Shown: positions 52,123-59,690, counted from the stretch's first letter. The stretch is DNA of 64,000 nucleotides from Kocuria rosea subsp. polaris (GCF_001483755.1 NZ_LQBK01000039.1:1-64000), one strand, 5' to 3'. Notes: a model not told the origin generated them from the sequence alone. Numbers and translations: made by a program.

Positions 52123-53576
52123 CCGCGTTCCGGAGGGGGCGGGCCGGCCTGCGGGCGCGGCGGATCGCGTACCCGGCGCTGCTGGCCACCACGGCGCTGG
52201 GCACGATGTCCTCGAACGTGATCAACGCGCCGCTGTACGTCATCCAGACGGACCTCGGCATGACGGCGCAGCAGTCGGTGCTGGCCGTGAGCGCCTTCAC
52301 GGTGGCGATGGCCACGGCCGTCCCGCTCGCGGGGTGGCTCGGCGACCGGCTCGGCGTCCGTGCCTTCCTGCTCGCGGCGCTGGGGGTCATGGTCCTCGCG
52401 GAGCTCACGGCCGCCGCGGCGGCGGGCATGGAGGCGCTCGTGCTCGCCCGGATGGTCCAGGGCGCGGCGTGCAGTGCGATCCCGCCCTGCGTGCAGGCGG
52501 CCCTGGTCAGCACCTGGCCGGAGCGCACCGCGCAGACGATGGGGGCGTGGGCCTCGGCCATCGGCGTGGGGCAGGCTGTGGGCCCGCCCTTCGGCGGCGT
52601 CCTCACCGAGGCCCTGGGCTGGCGCTGGGTGTTCGTGGTGCACGCCGGGCTGGTGCTCGTGCTGATCCTCCTGCTCGCGGTGTTCATGCCCCGCATCCGG
52701 CGGCGGCGCCCGCCGATGCACGTGGCCGCGATGGCCTGGCTCGTGGTCGGCGGCGGGTCGACGGCCGCCGCCGTGCTGCTGGCCGGGCAGTCCGGTCCCT
52801 GGTCCTGGGCGGCCGCGAGCGCGGTCTCCGCGGTGCTCGGCTGGTGGCTGTTCGCCCGTCTCTCCCGGCGGCGGTCCCGGCGGGCCGCGGGGGACGCGGC
52901 GGCACCCCGGCCCCTGCTGGACCCGGCCCTGCTGCGGGACCCCGCCTATCTCACCGCCGCGGCCGGAGCGGGGCTGGCCATGGGCTCCATGGCCGTGGCC
53001 ATCGTGGCCGTGCCCCTGTTCCTCGGCTCGGACCTGGAACTGGGGCCCGCCCGGATCGGGGCCGTGGTCCTCACCCTGGCGCTCGCCATGACAGCGGCGG
53101 GGCCCGTCGCGGCCCGGGTGGGCCGCCGGCACGGCAGCGGGGTCCAGCTGAGCCGCGGCGTCCTGATCCTCGTGGTCGCCGCCCCGGTGGTCACCCTGGC
53201 CATGGTCTCGTCCGGCCTCGGCGTGGCCCGCTGGGTGATCGTCTCCCTGGTGGTCCTCGGGCTCGTGCTCGCCGGGACCGGGATCGCCTTCGCCCAGAGC
53301 GCGGCGGCCACGGAGCTCGTGCTCTCGCCCGCCGGGGGCTCGGGGACCGCGATCGGCATCCACAACCTGATCCGCTTCCTCTCGATGGCCGTGGGCTACT
53401 CCGGGGTCTCCCTGGCGTGGGCCACCGGCGCCTCGATCCTCGTCTTCCCCGCGGTCGCCCTGACCGCGCTGGGCCTGCTCGCGATCCTGCGAGCCACTCG
53501 CCGGGAACTCCCGGCAGCACCGACCGCACCGACCACCGCGGGTCCTGGGACCCGCCGACGAAAGGACCGACCATGA
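52119..53576 (+). CDS. MFS transporter, DHA2-like (14-helix type)
   Basis: 485 residues. N-terminal half with NVINAPLYVIQTDLGMTAQQSVLAVSAFTVAMA, motif A as GWLGDRLGVRAFL and motif C region GPPFGGVLTEALGWRWVF, typical of the EmrB/QacA drug-proton antiporter group; about 13-14 helices. It is coupled by ATGA overlaps on both sides, so it is made with the CoA-degradation enzymes. It may export an inhibitory intermediate or free acid released by the thioesterase (inference). Confidence 0.87.
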   Translation: MTAFRRGRAGLRARRIAYPALLATTALGTMSSNVINAPLYVIQTDLGMTAQQSVLAVSAFTVAMATAVPLAGWLGDRLGVRAFLLAALGVMVLAELTAAAAAGMEALVLARMVQGAACSAIPPCVQAALVSTWPERTAQTMGAWASAIGVGQAVGPPFGGVLTEALGWRWVFVVHAGLVLVLILLLAVFMPRIRRRRPPMHVAAMAWLVVGGGSTAAAVLLAGQSGPWSWAAASAVSAVLGWWLFARLSRRRSRRAAGDAAAPRPLLDPALLRDPAYLTAAAGAGLAMGSMAVAIVAVPLFLGSDLELGPARIGAVVLTLALAMTAAGPVAARVGRRHGSGVQLSRGVLILVVAAPVVTLAMVSSGLGVARWVIVSLVVLGLVLAGTGIAFAQSAAATELVLSPAGGSGTAIGIHNLIRFLSMAVGYSGVSLAWATGASILVFPAVALTALGLLAILRATRRELPAAPTAPTTAGPGTRRRKDRP

Positions 53577-54808
53577 CCACCACCGCGAGCGCTCCCTCGA
53601 CCGAGGCGCCGGCCGCCGTCCGCGCGGGAGCCGCGACCTCCGACTACTTCCGGCTCGACGACGACCTCACCCCCGAGGAGGTCGCCGTCCGGGACCGGGT
53701 GCGGGACTTCGCCCAGCAGCGCGTGCTGCCCGTGATCAACGACTACTGGGAGCGCGCCGAGTTCCCCTGGGAGCTGCTGCCCGGCCTGGCCGAGCTCGGC
53801 ATCATCGGCACCACCATCCAGGGCCACGGCTGCCCGGGGATGTCGCGGAGGGCCGCCGGCATGGTGGCCCGGGAGATGGCCCGGGCCGACGGCAGCATCA
53901 ACACGTTCCTGGGCGTGCACGGCAACCTGTGCATGGGGGCGCTGAACATGCTCGGCTCCGAGGAGCAGAAGGACCGCTGGCTGCCGGCCATGGCCCGGCT
54001 CGAGAAGACCGGGGCGTTCGCGCTCACCGAGCCCGAGCACGGCTCCGACTCGGTGGCCCTGGAGACCTCGGCCCGCCGCGAGGGCCAGGAGTGGGTGATC
54101 GACGGGCACAAGCGGTGGATCGGCAACGGGGACGCGGCCGACGTCGTCGTGCTCTTCGCGCGCAATGCCGAGGACGGGAAGGTGAACGCCTTCGTCGTGG
54201 AGAAGGACGACGACGGGAACCACCCCGCCGGCTACCGGCCCGAGGTGATCACGGGCAAGGTCGGCAAGCGGGCCATCCAGCAGGCCGACATCGTGCTCGA
54301 GGGCCTGCGGGTGCCGGACGCCAACCGGCTGGAGCACTGCCGGTCCTTCAAGGACGTCTCCCGGGTCCTGCAGGCCACCCGCGGCGGCGCCGCCTGGGAG
54401 GCCGTGGGCCACGGCATGGCGGCCTTCGAGATCGCCGCCGACTACGCCGCCCGCCGGAAGCAGTTCGGCCAGGCCATCGGCGGGTACCAGCTCGTCCAGG
54501 CCCGGCTGGCGAACATGCTCAGCGAGCTCACCACCATGCAGCTGCTGTGCGTGCGGATGGCCGAGCTCGCCGACCGCGGCCAGCTGTCCAACGCGCAGGC
54601 CTCGATGGTGAAGATGGCCACCGCGCAGAAGGGCAAGTGGATCTGCAACGAGGCCCGCGACCTCCTGGCGGGCAACGGGCTGCTGCTCGAGAACCACGTC
54701 ATCCGGCACATGACGGACATGGAGGTGGTCTCCACCTACGAGGGCACCGACTCCATCCAGGCGCTGCTGGTGGGCCGGGACATCACCGGCATCTCGGCCT
54801 TCAACTGA
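53573..54808 (+). CDS. Acyl-CoA dehydrogenase, GCDH-like without the decarboxylase Arg
   Basis: 411 residues from ATG 53573 (ATGA overlap with MFS; GAAAGGACC upstream). FAD acyl-CoA dehydrogenase fold: ALTEPEHGSDS, GHKRWIGNGDAADV, RRKQFGQAIGGYQLVQ, and base E390 in STYEGTDSIQALLVG. Overall order and C-terminus (GRDITGISAF) resemble glutaryl-CoA dehydrogenase. The position of the decarboxylation-linked Arg is Asn (GSINTFLG), so another acyl-CoA is the likely substrate. Last gene of the operon, followed by a large hairpin. Confidence 0.9.
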   Translation: MTTTASAPSTEAPAAVRAGAATSDYFRLDDDLTPEEVAVRDRVRDFAQQRVLPVINDYWERAEFPWELLPGLAELGIIGTTIQGHGCPGMSRRAAGMVAREMARADGSINTFLGVHGNLCMGALNMLGSEEQKDRWLPAMARLEKTGAFALTEPEHGSDSVALETSARREGQEWVIDGHKRWIGNGDAADVVVLFARNAEDGKVNAFVVEKDDDGNHPAGYRPEVITGKVGKRAIQQADIVLEGLRVPDANRLEHCRSFKDVSRVLQATRGGAAWEAVGHGMAAFEIAADYAARRKQFGQAIGGYQLVQARLANMLSELTTMQLLCVRMAELADRGQLSNAQASMVKMATAQKGKWICNEARDLLAGNGLLLENHVIRHMTDMEVVSTYEGTDSIQALLVGRDITGISAFN

Positions 54809-54875
54809 GCGCCGGCCCCTTCCTGCCCTGCCCTGTCCCGTCCCGACCTGTCCCGCCGCCGCTCCCGCCCCCGCC

Positions 54876-54947
54876 GCCGAACTCACCGGTTCGGCCCGAG
54901 AAGCACGGACGAACCGCCGCGTCTCGGGGAGAACCGGTGAGTTCGGC
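54876..54947. terminator. Large nested hairpin between convergent genes
   Basis: Perfect 17-bp arms GCCGAACTCACCGGTTC (54876-54892) and GAACCGGTGAGTTCGGC (54931-54947), then a 2x2 mismatch and inner 7-bp arms CCCGAGA (54895-54901) and TCTCGGG (54922-54928) around a 20-nt loop. It likely ends both the operon (stop 54808) and the LysR gene (stop 54998). Its size suggests an intergenic repeat family rather than a simple terminator. Confidence 0.75.
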
Positions 54948-54997
54948 GATCTAGGGGAGCCGGGCGAGCCGGCGCTCCGGGCGAGCCGGGGGAGGCG

Positions 54998-55927
54998 TCA
55001 GGGGGTGCTGGGGGGCAGGGTGGGCAGGGGGCCGTCCGGGGCGGGGAACACCGTCTCGGAGATCTCGATGACCGACTGCAGGGCCGGGCTGGCGTCCCCG
55101 TGGCGCCAGATGAGGCGGACCTCGACCGGCTTCTGCTCCTGCGTCAGCGGCTTGTAGACCACGCCGCGGGACGGCACGTTGTCCCGGACGCTGGAGAGGA
55201 TCAGGGAGATGCCCATCCCGGCGCCCACGAGGACCACGAGCGTCCAGGAGTCCGGGGCCACCTGGACCACGCGCGGGACGAAACCCGCGTTCATCGCCAG
55301 CGTGTTGAGCCGGTTGGGCAGCGTGGCCCCTGCCCCGCCGGGCAGCACGATCCACGCCTCCTCCGCGAGGTCCTCGGCGTCGACCGTCTCGCGGTCGGCC
55401 AGCGGGTGGTTCTCCGGGAGGGCGACGAGCAGCTCCTCGAGGGCGACGAGCCGGGAGCTGATCTCCGCGGGCAGGAAGTCCCACCGGCCGATCACGAGGT
55501 CGAGGGAGTCGTCCAGGACCTTCTCCAGGCCCAGGTAGGAGAACTGCGAGCTGTAGAGCTCCAGGCTGATCCCGGGGCGCCGGCGCCGGACCTGGCGCGC
55601 CAGCTCCCCCACCGCCTGGTTCACGGAGGCCCCGGCGAAGCCGAGCCGCACCCGGCCGATCTCGCCCTCCTGCGACTTGCGGACCACGTCCTTGATCCGC
55701 CGCGCGAGCATGACCAGTTCCCGGGCCGGCTCCAGCAGGGCCTCGCCCTGCGGCGTGAGGGTCACGTGGCGGGTGTTGCGCTCGAACAGGGTGGCGCCCA
55801 GCTCGGCCTCCAGCTGCCGGATCAGGCGGCTCAGGGGCGGCTGCGCCATGTGCAGGCGCTTCGCCGCGCGGCCGAAGTGCAGCTCCTCCGCGACGGCGAG
55901 GAACGCCTGGGCCTTGTGGACTTCCAT
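54998..55927 (-). CDS. LysR-family transcriptional regulator
   Basis: 309 residues. N-terminal winged HTH (KAQAFLAVAEELHFGRAAKRLHMAQPPLSRLIRQLEAELGATLFERN) of the BenM/CatM-like group, then a periplasmic-binding-like effector domain. Divergent from the FmdA-like gene (208 bp), with a T-N11-A inverted repeat between them; it also lies just after the CoA-catabolic operon, so control of either is possible. ATG 55927. Confidence 0.93.
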   Translation of the reverse strand: MEVHKAQAFLAVAEELHFGRAAKRLHMAQPPLSRLIRQLEAELGATLFERNTRHVTLTPQGEALLEPARELVMLARRIKDVVRKSQEGEIGRVRLGFAGASVNQAVGELARQVRRRRPGISLELYSSQFSYLGLEKVLDDSLDLVIGRWDFLPAEISSRLVALEELLVALPENHPLADRETVDAEDLAEEAWIVLPGGAGATLPNRLNTLAMNAGFVPRVVQVAPDSWTLVVLVGAGMGISLILSSVRDNVPSRGVVYKPLTQEQKPVEVRLIWRHGDASPALQSVIEISETVFPAPDGPLPTLPPSTP

Positions 55928-56060
55928 CCGGCCAGACTAGGTGCTGCTCCGAGAGGCCTGCACGGGAGCGGTTTCGTCGCAATTGTCATTTGTGGGGCTT
56001 GCCCGCCCGTCCGTGGCATGCTTCCTCTCGTTATGAGGTTCGTCATGCTCCGGAAACACT

Positions 56061-56083
56061 CCGTGTCCGGTGCAGCAACACGG
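56061..56083. promoter_or_regulatory. LysR-type T-N11-A box
   Basis: CCGTGT (56061-56066), 11 bases, ACACGG (56078-56083): a perfect inverted repeat with the spacing of LysR-type sites, 52 bp before the FmdA-like start and between it and the divergent lysR. Confidence 0.6.
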
Positions 56084-56134
56084 ACTTCCTACAGTCGGAG
56101 CAGTACCGCTCGCCCCGCCCCCAAGGAGCAGCCC

Positions 56135-56992
56135 ATGACTGAGCACGCCGGACCAGGATCCGCTCCCGTGCTCCCGCACGCGCGGCGACCGGCCCTCCGG
56201 GTGGTGGGCGGCACGGCCGTCGAGCCCGCCCGCCCCGAGTCCGTCCCCGCCGCGCCGGACCCGGCCGAGGAGGCGCGGGCGCGCGCCGCGGCCGCGCGGG
56301 CCGCCCACCCGTCCTCCGGCCTCGGCGTGCCGGGCTTCCGGCGCCCGCAGCCGGCCGCGCCCTCGGACCAGGAGAACCGTCCGGCGCCCCTGCCGGAGGA
56401 ACCCGGCACGCCCCCGGCAGCGCGGCAGCCCGACGTCCCGGCCCTCGACGGGGCCGGTCCGCACGTGGTCACGGGACCGGTCCTGCTGCCGGCGGCCCGG
56501 GCCGGGGACGTGCTCAAGGTCGAGGTCCTCCACGTCCTGGACCCCGAGGCGTCCCCCGGGCCGCTCGGCACCGGGTGCACCGCCTACCTGCCGGTCCGCG
56601 CGGACGGCGCCGTCTTCTGCCCCCGGGAGCTCCACCGGGCCCTGGGCGCCGCCGGCCAGCCCCTGTCCGGCACCTTCCGGGTGAGCGTGTGCCGGACCGG
56701 CGCCCAGGGCGTGCCCGCCGTGGCGCACCGGCAGCCGTTCGCCGAGACCGACGAGCACTGGATCGTCGTCGGCCGCTCGGGCACGGACGACGTCGACGAG
56801 CGGACGTTCTGCCTGACCGCGGCCATGCACCGGGCCGTGAGCGCCGGGGTGGACTTCCTGGCGCGGGACCGCGGCATGGACCGGCCCATCGCCCACGCCT
56901 ACCTCTCGAGCACCGCGGAGTTCGCCGTCACCCGGCTGGAGGACAGTTCCGCGGGCGCCCACGGCCGGATCCGCAAGGCCGACTTCTGCTGA
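56135..56992 (+). CDS. Degenerate acetamidase/formamidase (FmdA/AmdA)-like protein
   Basis: 285 residues; ATG 56135 has CAAGGAG. The first ~105 residues are Pro/Ala/Arg-rich and unstructured. Then comes a short match to the FmdA family: VTGPVLLPAARAGDVLKVEVLHV, AYLPVRADGAVF followed by an altered loop (CPRELHRALGAAGQPLSG where the family has the SVGD...QGDGE type motif), and the end DRPIAHAYLSSTAEFAVTRLEDSSAGAHGRIRKADF. The N-terminal half of the enzyme, with the DASGGQ-type region, is missing. Probably non-catalytic or of new function. The family match is from memory of motifs. Confidence 0.6.
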   Translation: MTEHAGPGSAPVLPHARRPALRVVGGTAVEPARPESVPAAPDPAEEARARAAAARAAHPSSGLGVPGFRRPQPAAPSDQENRPAPLPEEPGTPPAARQPDVPALDGAGPHVVTGPVLLPAARAGDVLKVEVLHVLDPEASPGPLGTGCTAYLPVRADGAVFCPRELHRALGAAGQPLSGTFRVSVCRTGAQGVPAVAHRQPFAETDEHWIVVGRSGTDDVDERTFCLTAAMHRAVSAGVDFLARDRGMDRPIAHAYLSSTAEFAVTRLEDSSAGAHGRIRKADFC

Positions 56993-57111
56993 CCGTCCCC
57001 CGCGCACGGGGCCTCGGCCGCCCCGGGCAGATCGATGTGCATTCGTAATCGTCATATTTCGCATGCAGTGCGCTGGACCCCCCGGTAACCCCCTACTGTG
57101 GGTGACGCAGG

Positions 57112-57125
57112 TCACGCGGGCGTCC
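57112..57125. promoter_or_regulatory. Crp/GlxR-like site GTGA-N6-TCAC
   Basis: GTGACGCAGGTCAC matches GTG-N6-GNCAC exactly. It lies just downstream of the TACTGT hexamer, so binding here would block rather than help that promoter. Confidence 0.45.
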
Positions 57126-57224
57126 GTGCGCGGTCCCGACAACGAGGTCGGGCTGTCTGCCGCCGGTAGCACCACGGCCGGGGCGCCCGGTGACCTGTCC
57201 AAACCTCCGGCGGTCCCGCACTGC

Positions 57225-57230
57225 TAGCCT
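57225..57230 (+). promoter_or_regulatory. -10 box TAGCCT of a probable leaderless promoter
   Basis: TAGCCT, six bases (CCGGGC), then ATG 57237; no ribosome binding site. Confidence 0.4.
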
Positions 57231-57236
57231 CCGGGC

Positions 57237-57695
57237 ATGACACCGTCCTCCCGGGCCGCCGCCCCCGCCACGTCCCTGCCGCGCACGCTCGCGCGGGTGC
57301 TGCTCGGGCTCGTCCTGCTCGGCGCCGGGATCAGCCACCTCACGGTGGCCCGCCAGGAGTTCACCGCCCAGGTCCCCGAGTGGATGCCCGTGCCCGACGA
57401 CGCCGTGGTGCTCGGCTCGGGGGTGGTCGAGATCGTCCTCGGCGCCGCGCTGGTGGCCCTGCCCCGCCGGCGGGTGCTGCTCGGGTGGCTCGCGGCGGCG
57501 TTCTTCGTGGCCGTGTTCCCGGGCAATGTCTCGCAGTACCTCACGCGCACCGACGCCTTCGGCCTGGACACCGACCGCGCCCGGGCCGTGCGGCTGCTGT
57601 TCCAGCCGCTGCTCGTGCTGTGGGCCCTGTGGTCGACCGGGGCGTGGCGGGCGTGGCGCCGCTCCCGCCGGGATCAGTCCCGGCGGTCGGCGTAG
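57237..57695 (+). CDS. DoxX-like membrane protein
   Basis: 152 residues, four helices (about 18-38, 58-76, 80-100, 115-132). GAGISHLTVARQEFTAQVPEWMP after helix 1 and GVVEIVLGAALVALPRRR mark the DoxX/DoxD-like family. Members join redox or detoxification complexes; role here unknown. Basic C-terminus (RRSRRDQSRRSA). Its last 22 bases overlap the end of the convergent 64-residue gene. Confidence 0.8.
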   Translation: MTPSSRAAAPATSLPRTLARVLLGLVLLGAGISHLTVARQEFTAQVPEWMPVPDDAVVLGSGVVEIVLGAALVALPRRRVLLGWLAAAFFVAVFPGNVSQYLTRTDAFGLDTDRARAVRLLFQPLLVLWALWSTGAWRAWRRSRRDQSRRSA

Positions 57696-57868
57696 CGGTC
57701 GGCGTAGCGCTCCCGCACGCGCCGGTAGACGGTGAACGTGCCGAGATAGGCGAGGGCCGCGAGCACCACGACGGGCAGCCACTCCTGGGCGTCCACCGTG
57801 GTGAGCAGCGCTCCGGCGGACGTCACCACCAGGGCCAGGACGAGCAGGCTCGCGACGATCGACTTCAC
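57674..57868 (-). CDS. Small two-helix membrane protein
   Basis: 64 residues from GTG 57868, with GGAAGGACGCCC upstream. Helix 1 about 4-22 (IVASLLVLALVVTSAGALL), helix 2 about 31-48, then a basic/acidic tail RERYADRYADRRD. No known family. It is tail-to-tail with doxX (22-bp overlap). The good ribosome site and clean membrane pattern make it a likely real gene. Confidence 0.6.
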   Translation of the reverse strand: MKSIVASLLVLALVVTSAGALLTTVDAQEWLPVVVLAALAYLGTFTVYRRVRERYADRYADRRD

Positions 57869-58011
57869 GGGCGTCCTTCCGGGGCGCGGGGGCGTTCGGG
57901 ACAGCTCCAGCGTAGCGGCCCGGCGGAGGGCGTTCGCCGGCGCCACCGCGACAACGGCGCCGCGGTGGCGAGGGCCCCGTGGCAGTGGTCCGGCGGGCGC
58001 GGCCCGGGAAC

Positions 58012-58665
58012 TCAGCAGGCCTCGGCGAACGCCCGGTCGGTCGCCTCCGCCGAGGGCTCCGCGGGGACGTCGCCCAGGTGCAGCAGGTCCACCACGTCCG
58101 CCTCCTCGAGGCCGGTCTCGCGGGCCAGGAGGGTGATCGGCACGCCGTGGCGCACGGCCAGGCGCAGCTCGTCGCGCAGCGTCTCCACAGCCTGGTCGAG
58201 CCGCCACCGCTCCGCCTCGAGGCCGGACTCGAACGCGCAGAGGCGCTGCGCCTGCTCCTCGGCGTCGCCGGCGGCGAGGGGTCCGGCGTCCGCCAGGGCC
58301 TGGTCGAAGGCCCACTCGGCGGTCTCGACCCGCCCGGCCGCGGCGAGGACCCGCCGCGTGAAGAACGGGCGGAACAGCATCGCCTCGCCGTCGGGGACGA
58401 TCGAGGGCACCGTGCCCTCGGGCGCCGGGGTCTCCTGCAGGAAGCCGCAGGCGCAGGCGTGCATCCACCGGCCGTCGACCGCCGCCTGGGCCACGGCGTG
58501 GTTGACGCGGTCCTCCACCTCGGCGAACTCGAGGGTGCGCACCGGCATGGGCCGCCCGCAGTGCACGGGGGCGGCGGGATCCGCCCCGGGGTCGTTCCGG
58601 ACCGCCCGGAGGGAGGAGGACTCTGCCGTCTCGACGGTGGACCGGTGGTGCAGCTGCTGCTTCAT
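58012..58665 (-). CDS. Unknown protein with Cys/His cluster and C-terminal HTH-like segment
   Basis: 217 residues from ATG 58665 (GAGGAAGG). Not recognised. An N-terminal part with HCGRPM and, ~30 residues on, HACACGF could bind a metal. The middle is a helical Glu/Ala/Arg-rich region with coiled-coil character. The end HGVPITLLARETGLEEADVVDLL looks like a helix-turn-helix, and the last residue is Cys. It is divergent from a MarR gene and shares its operator region, so the pair may form a regulatory unit. Confidence 0.65.
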   Translation of the reverse strand: MKQQLHHRSTVETAESSSLRAVRNDPGADPAAPVHCGRPMPVRTLEFAEVEDRVNHAVAQAAVDGRWMHACACGFLQETPAPEGTVPSIVPDGEAMLFRPFFTRRVLAAAGRVETAEWAFDQALADAGPLAAGDAEEQAQRLCAFESGLEAERWRLDQAVETLRDELRLAVRHGVPITLLARETGLEEADVVDLLHLGDVPAEPSAEATDRAFAEAC

Positions 58666-58759
58666 CTGGCGACCTTCCTCACGTGTCCTGCTTCGTTCCA
58701 CTGCGACTCCGTGCGCCTCGTCACGCCGTCGCACGGTTCCCATCGAACAGCAGTATTAC

Positions 58760-58802
58760 TAGATTGTCTATTTACCAGTTCTGCTGATTTGTAGATCGCC
58801 TA
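58760..58802. promoter_or_regulatory. Two TAGATYGYCTA boxes in the marR divergent promoter
   Basis: TAGATTGTCTA (58760-58770) and TAGATCGCCTA (58792-58802), centres 32 bp apart (three helical turns). The second overlaps the TACACT -10 at 58801-58806. A likely MarR operator pair controlling marR and the divergent gene. Confidence 0.65.
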
Positions 58803-58806
58803 CACT
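58801..58806 (+). promoter_or_regulatory. -10 box TACACT of a probable leaderless promoter
   Basis: TACACT, six bases (GGAGCC), ATG 58813. The GGAG is too near the ATG to be a good ribosome site. Confidence 0.45.
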
Positions 58807-58812
58807 GGAGCC

Positions 58813-59370
58813 ATGAGCGCACACCCCCAGACCTCGTCCGGCTACTGGTACGCCGCCGAGGGCGACCGCCCGCCGGCGGTGCAGGTGCTCGAGGCGCTCC
58901 GGGCCTACCGGGCGGCCGAGTCCGCCATGCGGCTGCGGACCCGCGACTCCATGGGCATGGGGGAGAAGGACGTGCTGGCCCTGCGCTACCTGCTCGAGGC
59001 GGGCCGCGCCGGCACCCCGATGGGCCCGCGGGACCTGGCGCGCAAGCTGGGCATCTCCTCGGCCTCCACCACCACGCTGCTGGACCGGCTGTCCCGCAGC
59101 GGCCACGTGGCGCGGCGTCCCCACCCCACGGACCGGCGGGCGCTGGTGATCGTGGCCACCGAGGAGGCCGACTGCGAGGTCCGCTCCACGCTCGGGGCCA
59201 TGCACGAGCGCATGCTGAGCGCCGCGCGGGAGCTGACCGCCGAGGAGGCCGCGACCGTGACCGCCTTCCTGCAGAAGATGGCGGCGGCGGTCGAGGCCGT
59301 CGACGAGGCCCGGCTCCAGGAGCGCGTCGAGGACTGCCGGCACCCCGCCCCGGGCCACGGGGGCGCCTGA
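58813..59370 (+). CDS. MarR-family transcriptional regulator
   Basis: 185 residues. Winged HTH: MGEKDVLALRYLLEA, MGPRDLARKLGISSASTTTLLDRLSRSGHVARRPHPTDRRALVIVATEEA with the conserved DRR wing. Helical ends form the dimer. The N-terminal ~35 residues (HPQTSSGYWYAAEGD) are longer than average. Ligand unknown. Two 11-bp boxes overlap its promoter, so it probably represses itself and the divergent gene. Confidence 0.92.
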   Translation: MSAHPQTSSGYWYAAEGDRPPAVQVLEALRAYRAAESAMRLRTRDSMGMGEKDVLALRYLLEAGRAGTPMGPRDLARKLGISSASTTTLLDRLSRSGHVARRPHPTDRRALVIVATEEADCEVRSTLGAMHERMLSAARELTAEEAATVTAFLQKMAAAVEAVDEARLQERVEDCRHPAPGHGGA

Positions 59371-59490
59371 GCCGCGCGCCCGGTGCACCGGGGCCGCAGC
59401 GGAAGGCCGCTCCCGGCGGCAGCCCGCGGCAGGCGGATCCCGGCAGACAGACCCCCGGCAGAGGATGCCGGGGCACGGGAGGAGATCCCG

Positions 59491-59685
59491 ATGGGACTCG
59501 ACGACAAGATCCGCAACGCGGCCGACAAGGCGGTCGGCTCGGCCAAGGAGGCGGTCGGTGACGCCACCGACAACCGCGACCTCCGGGCCGAGGGCAGGGT
59601 GCAGAAGACGGCCGGGAGCACGCGGCAGGCCGGCGAGCACCTCAAGGACGCCGCCCGCGACGTCGGCGACGGCCTGAAGAGCTGA
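59491..59685 (+). CDS. CsbD family stress protein
   Basis: 64 residues; ATG 59491 with GGGAGGAG. Hydrophilic, Lys/Asp/Ala-rich: GLDDKIRNAADKAVGSAKEAVGDATDN then LRAEGRVQKTAGSTRQAGEHLKDAARDVGD, the CsbD pattern (general-stress, sigma-B-type regulon in other bacteria; biochemical role unknown). Single gene followed by a double terminator. Confidence 0.9.
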   Translation: MGLDDKIRNAADKAVGSAKEAVGDATDNRDLRAEGRVQKTAGSTRQAGEHLKDAARDVGDGLKS

Positions 59686-59690
59686 GCAGG

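Larger units (their letters stand above)
56993..57236 (+). promoter_or_regulatory. 244-bp leader/control region before doxX
   Basis: No ORF is evident. It contains TACTGT (57104-57109), a Crp-like GTGACGCAGGTCAC (57112-57125), a small hairpin CCCGAC-N6-GTCGGG and, at 57225-57230, TAGCCT placed six bases before ATG. So it may hold two promoters, the distal one giving a ~115-nt leader or a separate small RNA. Confidence 0.35.

Noticed and set aside
57044-57125. C-rich stretch considered as an actinobacterial 6C RNA
   Set aside because: The C runs (near 57079-57102) do not sit in loops of stable stems that I can draw.
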